Source of the DNA: Rosistilla carotiformis
Lineage (GTDB): Bacteria > Planctomycetota > Planctomycetia > Pirellulales > Pirellulaceae
DNA length: 64,000 bases
Direction: 5' to 3'
NCBI RefSeq assembly: GCF_007753095.1
Contig: NZ_CP036348.1
Coordinates: forward strand, 4,999,411 to 5,063,410
Shown: positions 43,984 through 54,413 of the stretch, piece after piece
How the letters are laid out: each line of letters opens with the position of its first letter
Position numbering within the stretch: the first letter of the stretch is position 1
The notes under the pieces: model-generated
The model's database searches: none
Told to the model about the DNA's origin: nothing
Seen by the model: only the letters and a program-made list of their open reading frames with translations
Translations under genes and position numbers: made by a program

Positions 43984-45555
43984 ATGAATAAATCTCCCGA
44001 CGACGCTCTGAACGACGATGGCGATCACCAACGCGCGCGACGCGAAAAACTGGCGAAACTGAACGCCGCCGGAGTCGATCCGTGGGGCCAGCGATTCGAC
44101 GACCGGTCGATGATCCAAGACGTGCGGCAACGGGCCGAAGAGGTCAAATTCCAGCTGGAAGATGGGACGTTGGTCGATCTGCCCGATTTCGATCAACCCG
44201 ACCTGGAATACCGCCAATGGAAATCCGATCAAGGCCCCGGGGGGGAGATCGGTCCTCAGGTTCGCGTCGCCGGACGGATCATCCTGATGCGACCGACCGG
44301 CAAGCTGGTCTTCTTGAACCTTCGCGACATGACCGGCGATATCCAGATCTTCATCGGCAAGAACCAAGTCGGCGAAGAGAACTTTGCCCTCTCGAAGCTG
44401 TTCGATCTGGGCGACTTGGTTGGCGTCGACGGGCGTCTGGGGCGAACCAATACCGGTGAACTGACCGTCTTCGCCGAACGCTTGCACTTCCATTGCAAGA
44501 TGCTCGAGCCACCACCCGAAAAACATGCCGGTCTGGCCGACGTGGAACTGCGTCAACGGATGCGTTACCTCGATTTGGTTTACACCGATGGAGTCCGCGA
44601 CACGTTCCTGAACCGCACGCGGATCGTCAAAAGCATTCGCGAAACTTTGGACCAAGAGAGCTTCTGGGAAGTCGAGGGGCCAACGCTGCACACGATCGCC
44701 GGTGGCGCCGCAGCTCGCCCCTTTACGACGCACCACAATGCGTTGGACATGGACCTGACGATGCGGATCGCGTTGGAACTGCATCTGAAGCGACTGTTGG
44801 TTGGCGGCATCGAACGCGTCTACGAACTGGGCCGCGTCTATCGTAACGAAGGGATCAGTCCACGGCACAATCCCGAGTTCACGATGCTGGAATGCTACCA
44901 AGCGTACGGCGATTACGAATCGATGATGGACCTGACCGAAAAGCTTGTCGTCAACGCGATCGATGCGATCGGTGGCGGTTACAAGCGAAAGTTCGGCGAC
45001 GTCGAAATCGATTTCACTCCGCCGTTTGCACGCCATAAATACGACGACCTCGTCGCCCAACATACCGGGATCGATCCCCATGACGCCGAACAATTGACCG
45101 CGTATGCGAAAAGCGTTGGCCTCGATCCGACCGGCAAACACCCCGACGTGATCAAAAACGAGATCTTCGAAGAGAAGGTCGAAGACACGTTGGTCGGTCC
45201 CGTTTTTGTGATCGATTACCCCGCCAGCATCTGCCCCCTGACCAAACGCAAGACCGACAATCCCGCGATCGCTGAACGCTTTGAAATGTTCATCTGCGGG
45301 ATGGAATTGGCCAACGCCTACACCGAACTAAACGACCCCGATCTTCAAGAGCAGCTGTTCAAGACTCAATTGGACGGCCAGGAGGAAGAGGATTCGATGG
45401 CCAAGATGGACAACGACTTCATCAAAGCCCTCCGGCACGGAATGCCTCCGGCGGGTGGTCTGGGTGTTGGGATCGATCGCTTGGTGATGCTGTTGACCGA
45501 TTCGAAGAGTATTCGCGACGTGATCCTGTTCCCGCTGTTGCGACACATCGACTGA
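43984..45555 (+). CDS. lysS: Lysyl-tRNA synthetase, class II
   Basis: A 523-residue enzyme that charges tRNA-Lys. An N-terminal OB-fold anticodon-binding part (VRVAGRIILMRPTGKLVFLNLRD) is followed by class II motif 1 (VKSIRETLDQESFWEVEGPTL), motif 2 (GRVYRNEGISPRHNPEF) and motif 3 (GLGVGIDRLVMLL). ATG 43984 is used; the upstream open frame does not resemble the family. The family is usually near 500 residues; a slightly longer N terminus is seen here. It appears to be a single transcription unit. Confidence 0.97.
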   Translation: MNKSPDDALNDDGDHQRARREKLAKLNAAGVDPWGQRFDDRSMIQDVRQRAEEVKFQLEDGTLVDLPDFDQPDLEYRQWKSDQGPGGEIGPQVRVAGRIILMRPTGKLVFLNLRDMTGDIQIFIGKNQVGEENFALSKLFDLGDLVGVDGRLGRTNTGELTVFAERLHFHCKMLEPPPEKHAGLADVELRQRMRYLDLVYTDGVRDTFLNRTRIVKSIRETLDQESFWEVEGPTLHTIAGGAAARPFTTHHNALDMDLTMRIALELHLKRLLVGGIERVYELGRVYRNEGISPRHNPEFTMLECYQAYGDYESMMDLTEKLVVNAIDAIGGGYKRKFGDVEIDFTPPFARHKYDDLVAQHTGIDPHDAEQLTAYAKSVGLDPTGKHPDVIKNEIFEEKVEDTLVGPVFVIDYPASICPLTKRKTDNPAIAERFEMFICGMELANAYTELNDPDLQEQLFKTQLDGQEEEDSMAKMDNDFIKALRHGMPPAGGLGVGIDRLVMLLTDSKSIRDVILFPLLRHID

Positions 45556-45584
45556 TCGCTCGGCATGTCGTTTGCACGTTCATT

Positions 45585-45610
45585 CTCCTGATTCTTTTTT
45601 GTGTCAGGAG
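45585..45610 (+). promoter_or_regulatory. Hairpin that covers the ribosome-binding site
   Basis: An inverted repeat has arms CTCCTGA (45585-45591) and TCAGGAG (45604-45610) with a 12-base T-rich loop. The second arm includes most of the AGGAGG ribosome site (45606-45611) of the following gene. If the transcript folds here, it would sequester the site and reduce translation. Confidence 0.55.
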
Positions 45611-45611
45611 G
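45606..45611 (+). promoter_or_regulatory. Perfect Shine-Dalgarno site
   Basis: AGGAGG six bases before ATG 45618. It makes ATG 45618 preferable to the GTG three bases upstream. Confidence 0.8.
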
Positions 45612-45617
45612 TGTGTG

Positions 45618-45929
45618 ATGAACGACGTATTTCTAACTCGCGAGTGGAATGATCTCTGCCACCGCGTAACGCGTACCGCCAGTCGATTGGGACGGCGGTT
45701 CGACCGAAGCGACCATTTCGGTCAGGAAGCTCACGATTTCTGTGCGCTTGCCCCGCCGGAGAGCTATCCAGAACTGCTGGTGCGGGTCCGGGAAGCGACC
45801 GAACTTGCGAAGGCATGGCAGGCGCCGCTGCCATCTTGCGGACGGTTGAGCGAAAATTCGATCGATGAGGCGTTGGACGAGTCGTTTCCAGCGAGCGATC
45901 CCCCCGCTTGGACCGCTTCGATGGTTTAG
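45618..45929 (+). CDS. Small protein with a C-terminal SFPASDPPAW motif
   Basis: A 103-residue soluble protein. The C-terminal part (SIDEALDESFPASDPPAWT) is a motif found at the ends of many small bacterial proteins of unknown function. The N-terminal two-thirds are basic and helical (LCHRVTRTASRLGRRFDRS). There is no signal peptide. Translation may be controlled by the hairpin over its ribosome site. It follows lysS by 62 bases; co-transcription is possible. Confidence 0.72.
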   Translation: MNDVFLTREWNDLCHRVTRTASRLGRRFDRSDHFGQEAHDFCALAPPESYPELLVRVREATELAKAWQAPLPSCGRLSENSIDEALDESFPASDPPAWTASMV

Positions 45930-46124
45930 AGCCCTCGTCGCCGCCGCCCCCTCCGGACGACTGGAAATCGCCCTCGCCAGCGATTAACCTACAGCGTACT
46001 CGAACGCCCGTGGCCAGACTGCTACGGGCGATCGCCCACCCCGTACAACCACGCTTCGGTTGTCTCGATGATCGTCTACGGTAACCGACATCTCTGCCTT
46101 CCTCTAAACCCACGACAATATCTG

Positions 46125-47234
46125 ATGGTTAACACTCGAATCACTGGCTGGTTTGCGATCACTTGCTTGATGCTTGGTACAACTGTCGCCGACGACAAGG
46201 CGGCCGAACCGGCGAAGCCCGCCGCGGCGGCGGAAGCGAAACCCGAGGCAGCAAAGCCCGAAGAGAAGAAAGACGTAAAGGCTGAAGAGAAGAAAGAGGC
46301 GAAGCCGGAGCCGAATAAGGAAGAGAAACCGGAACCCAAGAAGGAAGCCAAGCCAGAGCCTAAAAAAGAAGCCAAGCCAGCGGAGAAAAAAGAAGCCAAG
46401 CCGGAAGCGAAGCCCAAGGAGATGAAGGCTGAGGCCAAGCCAGAAGAGAAGAAGCCAGAAGCGAAGCCAGCGCCGACCTTCCCCGACAAAGCGCTCGAAG
46501 CGGCGGTGCGAGCCGAGGTTTTCGCCAAGCGATACAACAACGAACCGATCACCGCTGAGGATGTGAAAAACATCTCGCGTGTTGTCGGCAAGGGGAAAGG
46601 AATCAAGAGCCTCGAGGGGCTGCAACACTGCGAAGCGATCATGTTGATCGATTTGGAAGACAACGAGATCGCTGACCTCGGGCCAATCAAAGACCTCACC
46701 CGCCTGCAATCGGTCACTTTGGCAGGGAACAAGATCAGCGACATTAAACCGTTGGCTGGATTGGTGAAAATGCAGCTGCTGGATCTGTCGCGGAACCAAG
46801 TCAGCGACCTGGCACCGCTGAAGGCGATGTCGAACCTGCGAACCTTGTACGTCGCCGACAACAAGCTGGCCACGCTGGCACCGATCGCCGAACTGACCAA
46901 AATCTGGTCGCTTGACGCCGCAGGGAATCAGATCAGCGACCTCAAGCCGCTGTCGAACCTCGGTTGGTTGACGACGCTCGACATCCAACGCAACGCGGTT
47001 GCCGACCTCAGCCCGCTGAAGTCGCTGGACGATCTCGACTTCATGCTGCTGCAAGACAACAAGATCACCGACCTGAGCGTCTTGGTCGAGATGTGCAAGA
47101 AGGACTTCGAAGGATCGAAGCGGTTCGCCCCCTTCCTGAAGCTGTACGTGAAAGGGAATCCGCTTTCCGACGACGCTCAGAAACAACAGCTGGCCAAACT
47201 GAAAGAGTTCGGAACGCGCGTCCACGTCGAATAA
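46125..47234 (+). CDS. Exported leucine-rich-repeat protein with Pro/Glu/Lys spacer
   Basis: A 369-residue protein. ATG 46125 begins a signal peptide (TGWFAITCLMLGTTVA). Residues about 22-120 are a low-complexity spacer of EAKPE and EKKEAK units, strongly charged and repetitive. The rest holds about six 22-residue LRR units of the internalin/SDS22 type (for example LTRLQSVTLAGNKISDIKPL and LKAMSNLRTLYVADNKLATL), suited to protein binding. It ends without an anchor. It probably acts on the cell surface or is released. It is convergent with the SGNH hydrolase. Confidence 0.85.
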   Translation: MVNTRITGWFAITCLMLGTTVADDKAAEPAKPAAAAEAKPEAAKPEEKKDVKAEEKKEAKPEPNKEEKPEPKKEAKPEPKKEAKPAEKKEAKPEAKPKEMKAEAKPEEKKPEAKPAPTFPDKALEAAVRAEVFAKRYNNEPITAEDVKNISRVVGKGKGIKSLEGLQHCEAIMLIDLEDNEIADLGPIKDLTRLQSVTLAGNKISDIKPLAGLVKMQLLDLSRNQVSDLAPLKAMSNLRTLYVADNKLATLAPIAELTKIWSLDAAGNQISDLKPLSNLGWLTTLDIQRNAVADLSPLKSLDDLDFMLLQDNKITDLSVLVEMCKKDFEGSKRFAPFLKLYVKGNPLSDDAQKQQLAKLKEFGTRVHVE

Positions 47235-47249
47235 GCAACGCTGCACGAA

Positions 47250-47284
47250 TCGAGCGTGCGAGCCGACAGTGCTCGCACGCTCGA
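47250..47284. repeat. Perfect 13-bp inverted repeat
   Basis: Arms TCGAGCGTGCGAG (47250-47262) and CTCGCACGCTCGA (47272-47284) with a nine-base loop. It lies between two converging genes, so it may terminate both transcripts, although no T-run follows. Confidence 0.6.
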
Positions 47285-47309
47285 ACCGATCTATGCAGGC
47301 CGATGGCCT

Positions 47310-48158
47310 TTATTTCTCCGATCGCTTCCGCAACAGCGGGGCCATGTATTTGGCCGTCTCATCGGCGATCACGTTGTACCCGGCGAGGTTTGGATGGCGA
47401 TCTCCGGTCCACCCGGGCAGATGCCCCAGAATCGCATCCAGCTCGTTCCCCATCACTTCGACGCTGGGGCCATACACAAACGGCTCGACCAGCTCGTGGT
47501 ACTTGGCCGGAATCTTGGCTAGCGGGTAACGCCGATAGTTGAGCATGTTGTAGCCCTTCTCCAGCTCCGCTGCGTAGCGCGGATAGATATCGAACACTTC
47601 CAGCTGCTCTTCCTTGGCAACGGCACGAACCAAGTCGTTGATCTGCGTGCTCGCCTCTTCTCCCGAAAACGGGATCACGGTCATCGGGATCAAGATCGCA
47701 TCGGGATGGTCGACGCGAAGCCGCGCGAGCAGTTTCTTGAAGTCGGCGGGGAAGTCGTCGACGAAATTGTCCAGCCGCGCTCGATCGTTGAGACCATAGC
47801 GGATCAAGATGTAGTCGAGCCCCGGCAGCTTGGCGACGTCGCGGTCATATCGCTTCGAATCGAACAGCCGGCGGATGTATTCGCCACTGAGACTCGAATT
47901 GATCACATCGCACTCCGGCAGATCCTCTTCCGCCGCCAACAGTTGTTCCAACACCGTCTCCAGATGCGGTCCTTCCGGACGAATCCGTCGCGGCACACTC
48001 CCTTCGGCGGTGCTGTCGCCGAGCAATAAGATCTGCACGCGACCTTCGTGTTCGGCGAGCGCTTCGTTGGATGGAAACGGGTGGATCAAAAACGCGGCAA
48101 ACAGAGCAATTGTGGCAAACGAACCGTTCAAGCCACGGCGATCGGTGGGACACTTCAT
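47310..48158 (-). CDS. Exported SGNH/GDSL hydrolase
   Basis: A 282-residue protein with a signal peptide (TIALFAAFLIHPFP, cleavage near NEALA). Block I is ILLLGDSTAEG with the nucleophile Ser, block III is IRYGLNDRA, and block V is DRHPNLAGYN with catalytic Asp and His. This is the SGNH esterase layout; the substrate is probably an acylated sugar or ester in the envelope. Confidence 0.85.
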   Translation of the reverse strand: MKCPTDRRGLNGSFATIALFAAFLIHPFPSNEALAEHEGRVQILLLGDSTAEGSVPRRIRPEGPHLETVLEQLLAAEEDLPECDVINSSLSGEYIRRLFDSKRYDRDVAKLPGLDYILIRYGLNDRARLDNFVDDFPADFKKLLARLRVDHPDAILIPMTVIPFSGEEASTQINDLVRAVAKEEQLEVFDIYPRYAAELEKGYNMLNYRRYPLAKIPAKYHELVEPFVYGPSVEVMGNELDAILGHLPGWTGDRHPNLAGYNVIADETAKYMAPLLRKRSEK

Positions 48159-48356
48159 CGATAGGAATCCTTGCAGGTGGGAAATTTGGTAGGACGAGAA
48201 GCCCCATGGTGGCTCAGTCGCGGGCCAAATGCAAGTTTGTGCGCGGTGTCGCCAAGGCGATGACGCCGCCGCGACCCAGGTGAATCCGCCGACACGTGTC
48301 AGCCGACTGATACCTCAAACAGGAACGCCGATTGGACCTCGATAGCTCTCGGGGCA

Positions 48357-48390
48357 AACAAAAAAACGCCCTGTCGCAATGACAGGGCGT
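48357..48390 (-). terminator. Rho-independent terminator of the Gfo/Idh gene
   Basis: A perfect ten-base stem (48366-48375 with 48381-48390, loop GCAAT). On the minus strand it is followed by a T-rich run from 48366 downward. It lies 38 bases after the stop of the oxidoreductase gene. Confidence 0.85.
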
Positions 48391-48427
48391 TTGGAGTTTT
48401 TACTAACCGCTTTCAACCAGTTGCCGA

Positions 48428-49732
48428 TTAGGCGAATGGGCTGTACTTGCCGGGAACCGGATGTGGGTACTTGCCATCTTCGCCGGGAACGGTTGGTGGA
48501 ACCGAATCGATCGTGTATTCATCGATGCCTGGGCAAAGGTCCTTTCCTTCGGCCAACAATTGATCCCATTGAACCACCTTGCCCGAGTAGCAGGCTTCGC
48601 GGCCCAGGATCGCGGTGAAGGTGCTCTTCGCACCATATTCACCTTCGTTGTAGATCTCGCCCGCCATCAGAGCTTCGATCAAATCGTGTTGCTCTTGCTG
48701 GTGACCGTTCAGGCGTTGTCCTTCGAACTTCCACGCGTTCGGGCCGGTGATCGATCCCGATGGATCGGCGGTACCCTTCGAACCGTGAACCGCTTCGCCG
48801 ACGTGAGTCCACGATCCGGCCAAGTGGCGTCCTTGGCTGAACATCTTCGTGCCGTCGGAGAAGGTGTATTCGCAGAACGTGTGGTCGAAGATCTGGCTCT
48901 TGGTGGCATCGCCTCCCATTCGCATCTCGCGACCGCCCATGCCGTTGCATTCGACGGGATACGATCCCTTAACCCAGCAACCGACGTCCAGGTTGTGGAT
49001 GTGTTGTTCGCAGATCTGGTCGCCGCAGATCCAATTGAAGTGGTACCAGTTGTTGCACTGGAACGCCATTTCCGATTGGCCTTCGGTTTTGGGACGGTAC
49101 CAGATGCCGCCGCCGTTCCAATAGACGCGTTGAGCGATGATGTCGCCGATCGCGCCGTTGTGGATGCGGTCGATCGTTTCGATGTATTGTGGTTCGTGGC
49201 GGCGTTGCAGACCGATACCAACCATCAGGTTCTTCTTCTTCGATTCTTCCACCGACTTCAGCACGCGGCGAACGCCTGGTGCATCGACGGCAACCGGCTT
49301 CTCCATGAAGATGTGGCGTCCCTTGTTAACCGCATATTCGAATTGTTGCGGCTTGAAACCGGGAGGAGTCGCGATCACAACCAGATCGCAATCGACGTCG
49401 ATCGCTTGCTTGTAGGCGTCCAAACCGGTGAAGATCCGTTCCTTAGGAACGTCGACCTTGTCTTTGTGCTTGTTGGCCAAGCTCTTGATCGAGCGTTCGG
49501 CTTTGTCGCCAAAAGCGTCGGCGACGGCAACCAGCTTGGTGTTCCCTTTGGTGTTCATGATCTGCATCGCGGCACCGGTACCACGACCACCACAACCGAC
49601 TACTACAAAGCGGATTTCGTCGCTGCCAGCAGCATGCGCGGTGCGAGCCACCGAACTGGACAACGCCGCTCCCGTGGCGGCAATCGTAGATGTCTTTAAA
49701 AAGCCTCGACGTGTAGAGTCGTTCTGCATCAT
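48428..49732 (-). CDS. Gfo/Idh/MocA-family oxidoreductase, Tat-exported
   Basis: A 434-residue enzyme. The start used is ATG 49732, with AAGGA five bases upstream; an adjacent ATG follows at 49729. The leader has DSTRRGFLKTS, a Tat signal, cut near AHAAG. The Rossmann fold follows with FVVVGCGGRGTG, and the EKPVAVD region carries the conserved Lys of the family. C-terminal metal or substrate residues are not clear to me. It acts outside the cytoplasm, which is characteristic of many planctomycete members. Substrate unknown, probably a sugar derivative. The gene ends at a strong terminator. Confidence 0.92.
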   Translation of the reverse strand: MMQNDSTRRGFLKTSTIAATGAALSSSVARTAHAAGSDEIRFVVVGCGGRGTGAAMQIMNTKGNTKLVAVADAFGDKAERSIKSLANKHKDKVDVPKERIFTGLDAYKQAIDVDCDLVVIATPPGFKPQQFEYAVNKGRHIFMEKPVAVDAPGVRRVLKSVEESKKKNLMVGIGLQRRHEPQYIETIDRIHNGAIGDIIAQRVYWNGGGIWYRPKTEGQSEMAFQCNNWYHFNWICGDQICEQHIHNLDVGCWVKGSYPVECNGMGGREMRMGGDATKSQIFDHTFCEYTFSDGTKMFSQGRHLAGSWTHVGEAVHGSKGTADPSGSITGPNAWKFEGQRLNGHQQEQHDLIEALMAGEIYNEGEYGAKSTFTAILGREACYSGKVVQWDQLLAEGKDLCPGIDEYTIDSVPPTVPGEDGKYPHPVPGKYSPFA

Positions 49733-49966
49733 TGGGATCCTTGGTTCATTTAATTGCGAAGTTAAAGCTGCACGCGTTGCCCGATCCCACCCCGATTTGG
49801 CGAAACAGGGGAGGAGTGCCAACGGACAGCGATCAGTGTCGTCCACGCATTATATACGAATGATTCCAGCGATGGGACGGCGATTCGTCCCTTTTTCGCC
49901 ACCCTAGGGCAGCGAATCACCCAACGATCGACCCGACCGTCGGAATCGTTCACACTGACGCGATGA

Positions 49967-52780
49967 TTAGCGTGCTTGAACCTGCAACCGCGTCTCGTCG
50001 CCGACGCCTTGAGACGTCTGACGGCTGGTCGCTTCGGCCCGCACGGTCATCAATTGCGGCTGGTTTCCGCTGATCAACACCGTGTAGCGGATCGCCTCAC
50101 CGGCCCTCAACTGGCTGATCGGCTGCAGCCGGACGATCCCATCGGCGGAGATGTTTTCGACCGGATCCCCTTGGAACATCGTCGACTGCACCGCTTCGAG
50201 CCGCGTTCCGGCTGGCAGCAGGATGCTCAGGATGACATCGTCCTCGGGAACGTTCCGATTGTTCGTCACGACCAAGTCGAGCGAGATTCGATCGCCGACG
50301 ACAACCGGGTTGTCGCGAGATTCGATGTCGACCTGCAAGCCGCCGATTCCGCTGCCGACCGCACCGGGCGTTTGGGCCGGTGGCGTCGATGGACCTGGAA
50401 TCGGAGTCGTGCTGCCGTTGATTGGCGGTGCACCAATCGGTGGCGGCTGGGGCGTCGGTTGTTGCGGCGGCTGAGCTGGCTGCGGCGTGGGAGCCTGCCC
50501 CGTCGCAGGGGGCGGAGCCACAGTCCTTGCTAACACCTGCAACGTCGTATCGGCCGATGCGTTGGCACCTTGTTCCGACGAGATCGCTACATCCAATCGA
50601 GCCACGCCGGGGCGACCGTCGACGCGGAACTGCCCTTCGACCGGCAATTCCTCACCTGGTTGGATGCTTGGTAAAACCCAGCTGACCGTGAAGATCCCTA
50701 GCTGGGACGAGTCGTAACCTTGGGTGAATTGCAACGCAGTCAACGCGGGGTCGTAGGTGGCCACAACGCGGACATTTGTCAGCGGCACGGTCCCGTTGTT
50801 GTAGACGAAGTACTTCACCAACACTTCCTCCCCCTGTTGCACCGACTGGCTGCCGGTCACGATGCGAGCCGAAACCATTGGGTTGGCCGGTGGTGGATTG
50901 ACCGCGTTGACGCAGGCCGTTTCCGTCGCTCGTTGAGCGTTGCCGCCAGTTGCGATCACTTGAACGCATCGCTGCCCCGGTTCCCGAACCTGGTAGGTCG
51001 CTTGGATGGTCCAAGGCTTGTTAGGCAGCAAAGGCTCTTCCAATACTTTCACGACATGCTGTTGCCACTGACCGGTGTCGGCGGCAAAGGCCAACAGACC
51101 TTGATCCCCTTGAGCGTGCACTTGGACGCCCGAGATCGGTTGATCGCCGTTGTTGCGTACTTCAATATTGAACGTCGTCTCTTGCCCAACCTCGGCACGA
51201 GCGTTCGGATCGGCTGGGGTAATCGTGACGACCAGGTTCCGTTGGACGACGGTCACGTTGACGGTGTCCTCGGCAAACGTGTTCTCCGCTCCACGAGCTT
51301 GCACCGGAATCTGGAAGCTCGCTTTGGCGCGAACGTTCAATTCGATGTCTAGTTGAGTCTGAGCGGGCAGGTTGTCGATGTCCCACAAAACCTGAGCCCC
51401 GACCAGCGTATGTTGCGCCGGCACTCGGCTGCCATCAGCTTGGATCAACGAGGTGCTGACCAGTTCGACGCCTGGGGGCAGTTCGGTCAAAACGCGAACG
51501 TTTTCCGCAGTCAAATCGCCCGAGTTGGAGACGTTGATGCCGATCGCAAACTCTTCGTCGCGAGCAACAAATGGCGGGGCACCGGTTCGAACGACCAACC
51601 GTGGTGCCGACCAAGTAACCATCGTCTGCCCCGCTCCCAACGTCATCCGCGGCAACGCTTCGTCTAATCCCGCAGGGCGGATCACTGTGGTTTGAATGAA
51701 CGCGGTTCCGGCAACCGGCGCGATCGGACGCAGGATCGCGGTGGCATCGCCATTTTCGTTGACGACCGCTTCGATCACCGCTTGCGGTTGCGATTGGCCA
51801 TTGTCGAACAGTGCGACTTCAGGATTCATCACCTGGTAGCGGACCTTCCAGCCCGACGCTGGCAGTTCACCCTCTTTGCGAGTGACATGGGTGGTTAATT
51901 GAGCCTGTTCGCCGGCGCGCAGATTCAGGGGCGCAGGGAATTGCCAATGCGCATCGACCCAGTAGATCGTCGCGGTCGCTTTGCGTTGATCCCAGCAATC
52001 GCTTTCGGGAGCCATCACCGTGACGCGGCTGATCCCTTCGCTGGGCGAGCTGATCGACAACCAAGTCTCTCCCTTCTTCACAGGCACATCGTCGCCGCGG
52101 CGCAGGTTCCCACGCGTGATCAACGATGCGACGGTACTGGTCCGCCCCAGCGCATAGCTGCCGGTTTTCTTTTCGACCGGGTTGCGAGCGACCAAGCGAT
52201 GCAGCGCTCCCTGTTTATCGTCGCCGACGTCGATGAAGTGGCCGACGCTATCGGGCGTCAACATCCACTCCAGCGGTTCGCCGGTCATCAGGTAACCGTC
52301 GGTTCCACACACACCGGAAAGCAAGACAACTTCGCCGCCGACCGGCGCGATGATCTTGCGATGATTCAATAGGATCCGGCCGCGTTTGCCACGGTCGGGC
52401 AGATGCAACAACTTGCGCAGATCGCAATGCTTGTCGAACAGAACCGCTTTGGGACCGTCGGCGCACTCGTCGACCACCTTGGCTGGTGGCGGGGCGGGAG
52501 CGGTCTGCGGAATGCCCGCACCTTGCAGACAAGGGGGCGGCGGCGCGGGATCGGTGAACGCCGGCTCGGGCAGGCACCCAAACGGACCGCAGCCATTTTG
52601 CAATTTATCGGTGCAAGGCAGCGTCAGTGTCGTAGTATTCGGGCATGGCAGGAAAAAGCACTCGCCCGTCGGATCGATCGCCGGCAATTGGAGGTGAGTG
52701 CAACCGGTGACGCATGGCATCATCAGAACGCACGCCCAAAGCGCAGCGGTGAAGTAGTGGTGGGTCCTTGTAGCAAACAT
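49967..52780 (-). CDS. Large DUF11-repeat lipoprotein
   Basis: A 937-residue lipoprotein. ATG 52780 gives a signal ending in the lipobox CVTGC (Cys27). The next 60 residues are Cys-rich (CFFLPC, LPCTD, NGCGPFGCL). Three or more Ig-like DUF11 units follow: for example EFAIGINVSNSGDLTAENVRV, then TFNIEVRNNGDQPISGVQV, VKYFVYNNGTVPLTNVRV and SLDLVVTNNRNVPEDDVIL. A Pro/Gln-rich linker (about 770-810) precedes the last one. These repeats make extended surface or matrix proteins. It has a large coding size but no enzyme. It is alone on its strand between gap and the Gfo/Idh gene. Confidence 0.88.
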   Translation of the reverse strand: MFATRTHHYFTAALWACVLMMPCVTGCTHLQLPAIDPTGECFFLPCPNTTTLTLPCTDKLQNGCGPFGCLPEPAFTDPAPPPPCLQGAGIPQTAPAPPPAKVVDECADGPKAVLFDKHCDLRKLLHLPDRGKRGRILLNHRKIIAPVGGEVVLLSGVCGTDGYLMTGEPLEWMLTPDSVGHFIDVGDDKQGALHRLVARNPVEKKTGSYALGRTSTVASLITRGNLRRGDDVPVKKGETWLSISSPSEGISRVTVMAPESDCWDQRKATATIYWVDAHWQFPAPLNLRAGEQAQLTTHVTRKEGELPASGWKVRYQVMNPEVALFDNGQSQPQAVIEAVVNENGDATAILRPIAPVAGTAFIQTTVIRPAGLDEALPRMTLGAGQTMVTWSAPRLVVRTGAPPFVARDEEFAIGINVSNSGDLTAENVRVLTELPPGVELVSTSLIQADGSRVPAQHTLVGAQVLWDIDNLPAQTQLDIELNVRAKASFQIPVQARGAENTFAEDTVNVTVVQRNLVVTITPADPNARAEVGQETTFNIEVRNNGDQPISGVQVHAQGDQGLLAFAADTGQWQQHVVKVLEEPLLPNKPWTIQATYQVREPGQRCVQVIATGGNAQRATETACVNAVNPPPANPMVSARIVTGSQSVQQGEEVLVKYFVYNNGTVPLTNVRVVATYDPALTALQFTQGYDSSQLGIFTVSWVLPSIQPGEELPVEGQFRVDGRPGVARLDVAISSEQGANASADTTLQVLARTVAPPPATGQAPTPQPAQPPQQPTPQPPPIGAPPINGSTTPIPGPSTPPAQTPGAVGSGIGGLQVDIESRDNPVVVGDRISLDLVVTNNRNVPEDDVILSILLPAGTRLEAVQSTMFQGDPVENISADGIVRLQPISQLRAGEAIRYTVLISGNQPQLMTVRAEATSRQTSQGVGDETRLQVQAR

Positions 52781-53135
52781 CGCTCTTGCAGTTTTTGCGG
52801 GTTCCACAAACGAATCCGTTCAGGCAGACCTTGCCCGCAGAAACCTAGCATTCCCATGGCGCAATGATGCCTGGATGCAACATTTGGCGTTGAGAATTCG
52901 CCACGTTTGCCGATCTTCCGCGCGACCTTAACGACTGCAACGATGGTCCGGGCTTGAGCTTCCCGTGCGACACCGCGACCGAAACAACTTCGCAAGCCTG
53001 CACACCTAGCGGCTTGCGCTCGGTGGCCCCCGGCAACGGCTGATGTCAGCGACGTTCTGACAACAAAAAAACCCTCGCTCTAAAAAGAACGAGGGTTTTC
53101 GCATTTTGCTACGATTTTTTACGTAATCGGCAGGA
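52781..53135. other. Intergenic region before the DUF11 gene
   Basis: A 355-base stretch holding the terminator of gap and the promoter of the DUF11 gene. No other gene or repeat is supported. Confidence 0.5.
53062..53096 (-). terminator. Rho-independent terminator of gap
   Basis: An 11-base stem (53071-53081 with 53086-53096) with one C-A mismatch and an A-rich loop. A T-run on the minus strand follows. It lies 40 bases after the gap stop. Confidence 0.8.
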
Positions 53136-54221
<1,086 letters not shown>

Positions 54222-54413
54222 TCAATGTCGCACGGATTATAGCGGTAAAAAACGCCCCCCAGCCAGTCCCCAGGTCGCATTTTGCGGTTAGATCGACTCT
54301 CTAGAGTAAAGCGACCTGCGAGCGAAACTTCACCCAAAGACCGTCATCACTCCCTAATCGTCCGGTTGCGTGTCAACCGGAACCCTTGTTGTCTCTAACC
54401 GTTTGAGCTGTGC

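Noticed and set aside
43966-45141. 391-codon open frame on the minus strand opposite lysS
   Set aside because: lysS has all class II motifs; the antisense frame is a composition artefact.
46104-47246. Long Leu/Arg/Phe-rich frame on the minus strand opposite the LRR gene
   Set aside because: It mirrors the Lys/Glu repeat; it is not membrane-protein-like in a meaningful way and has no start signals.
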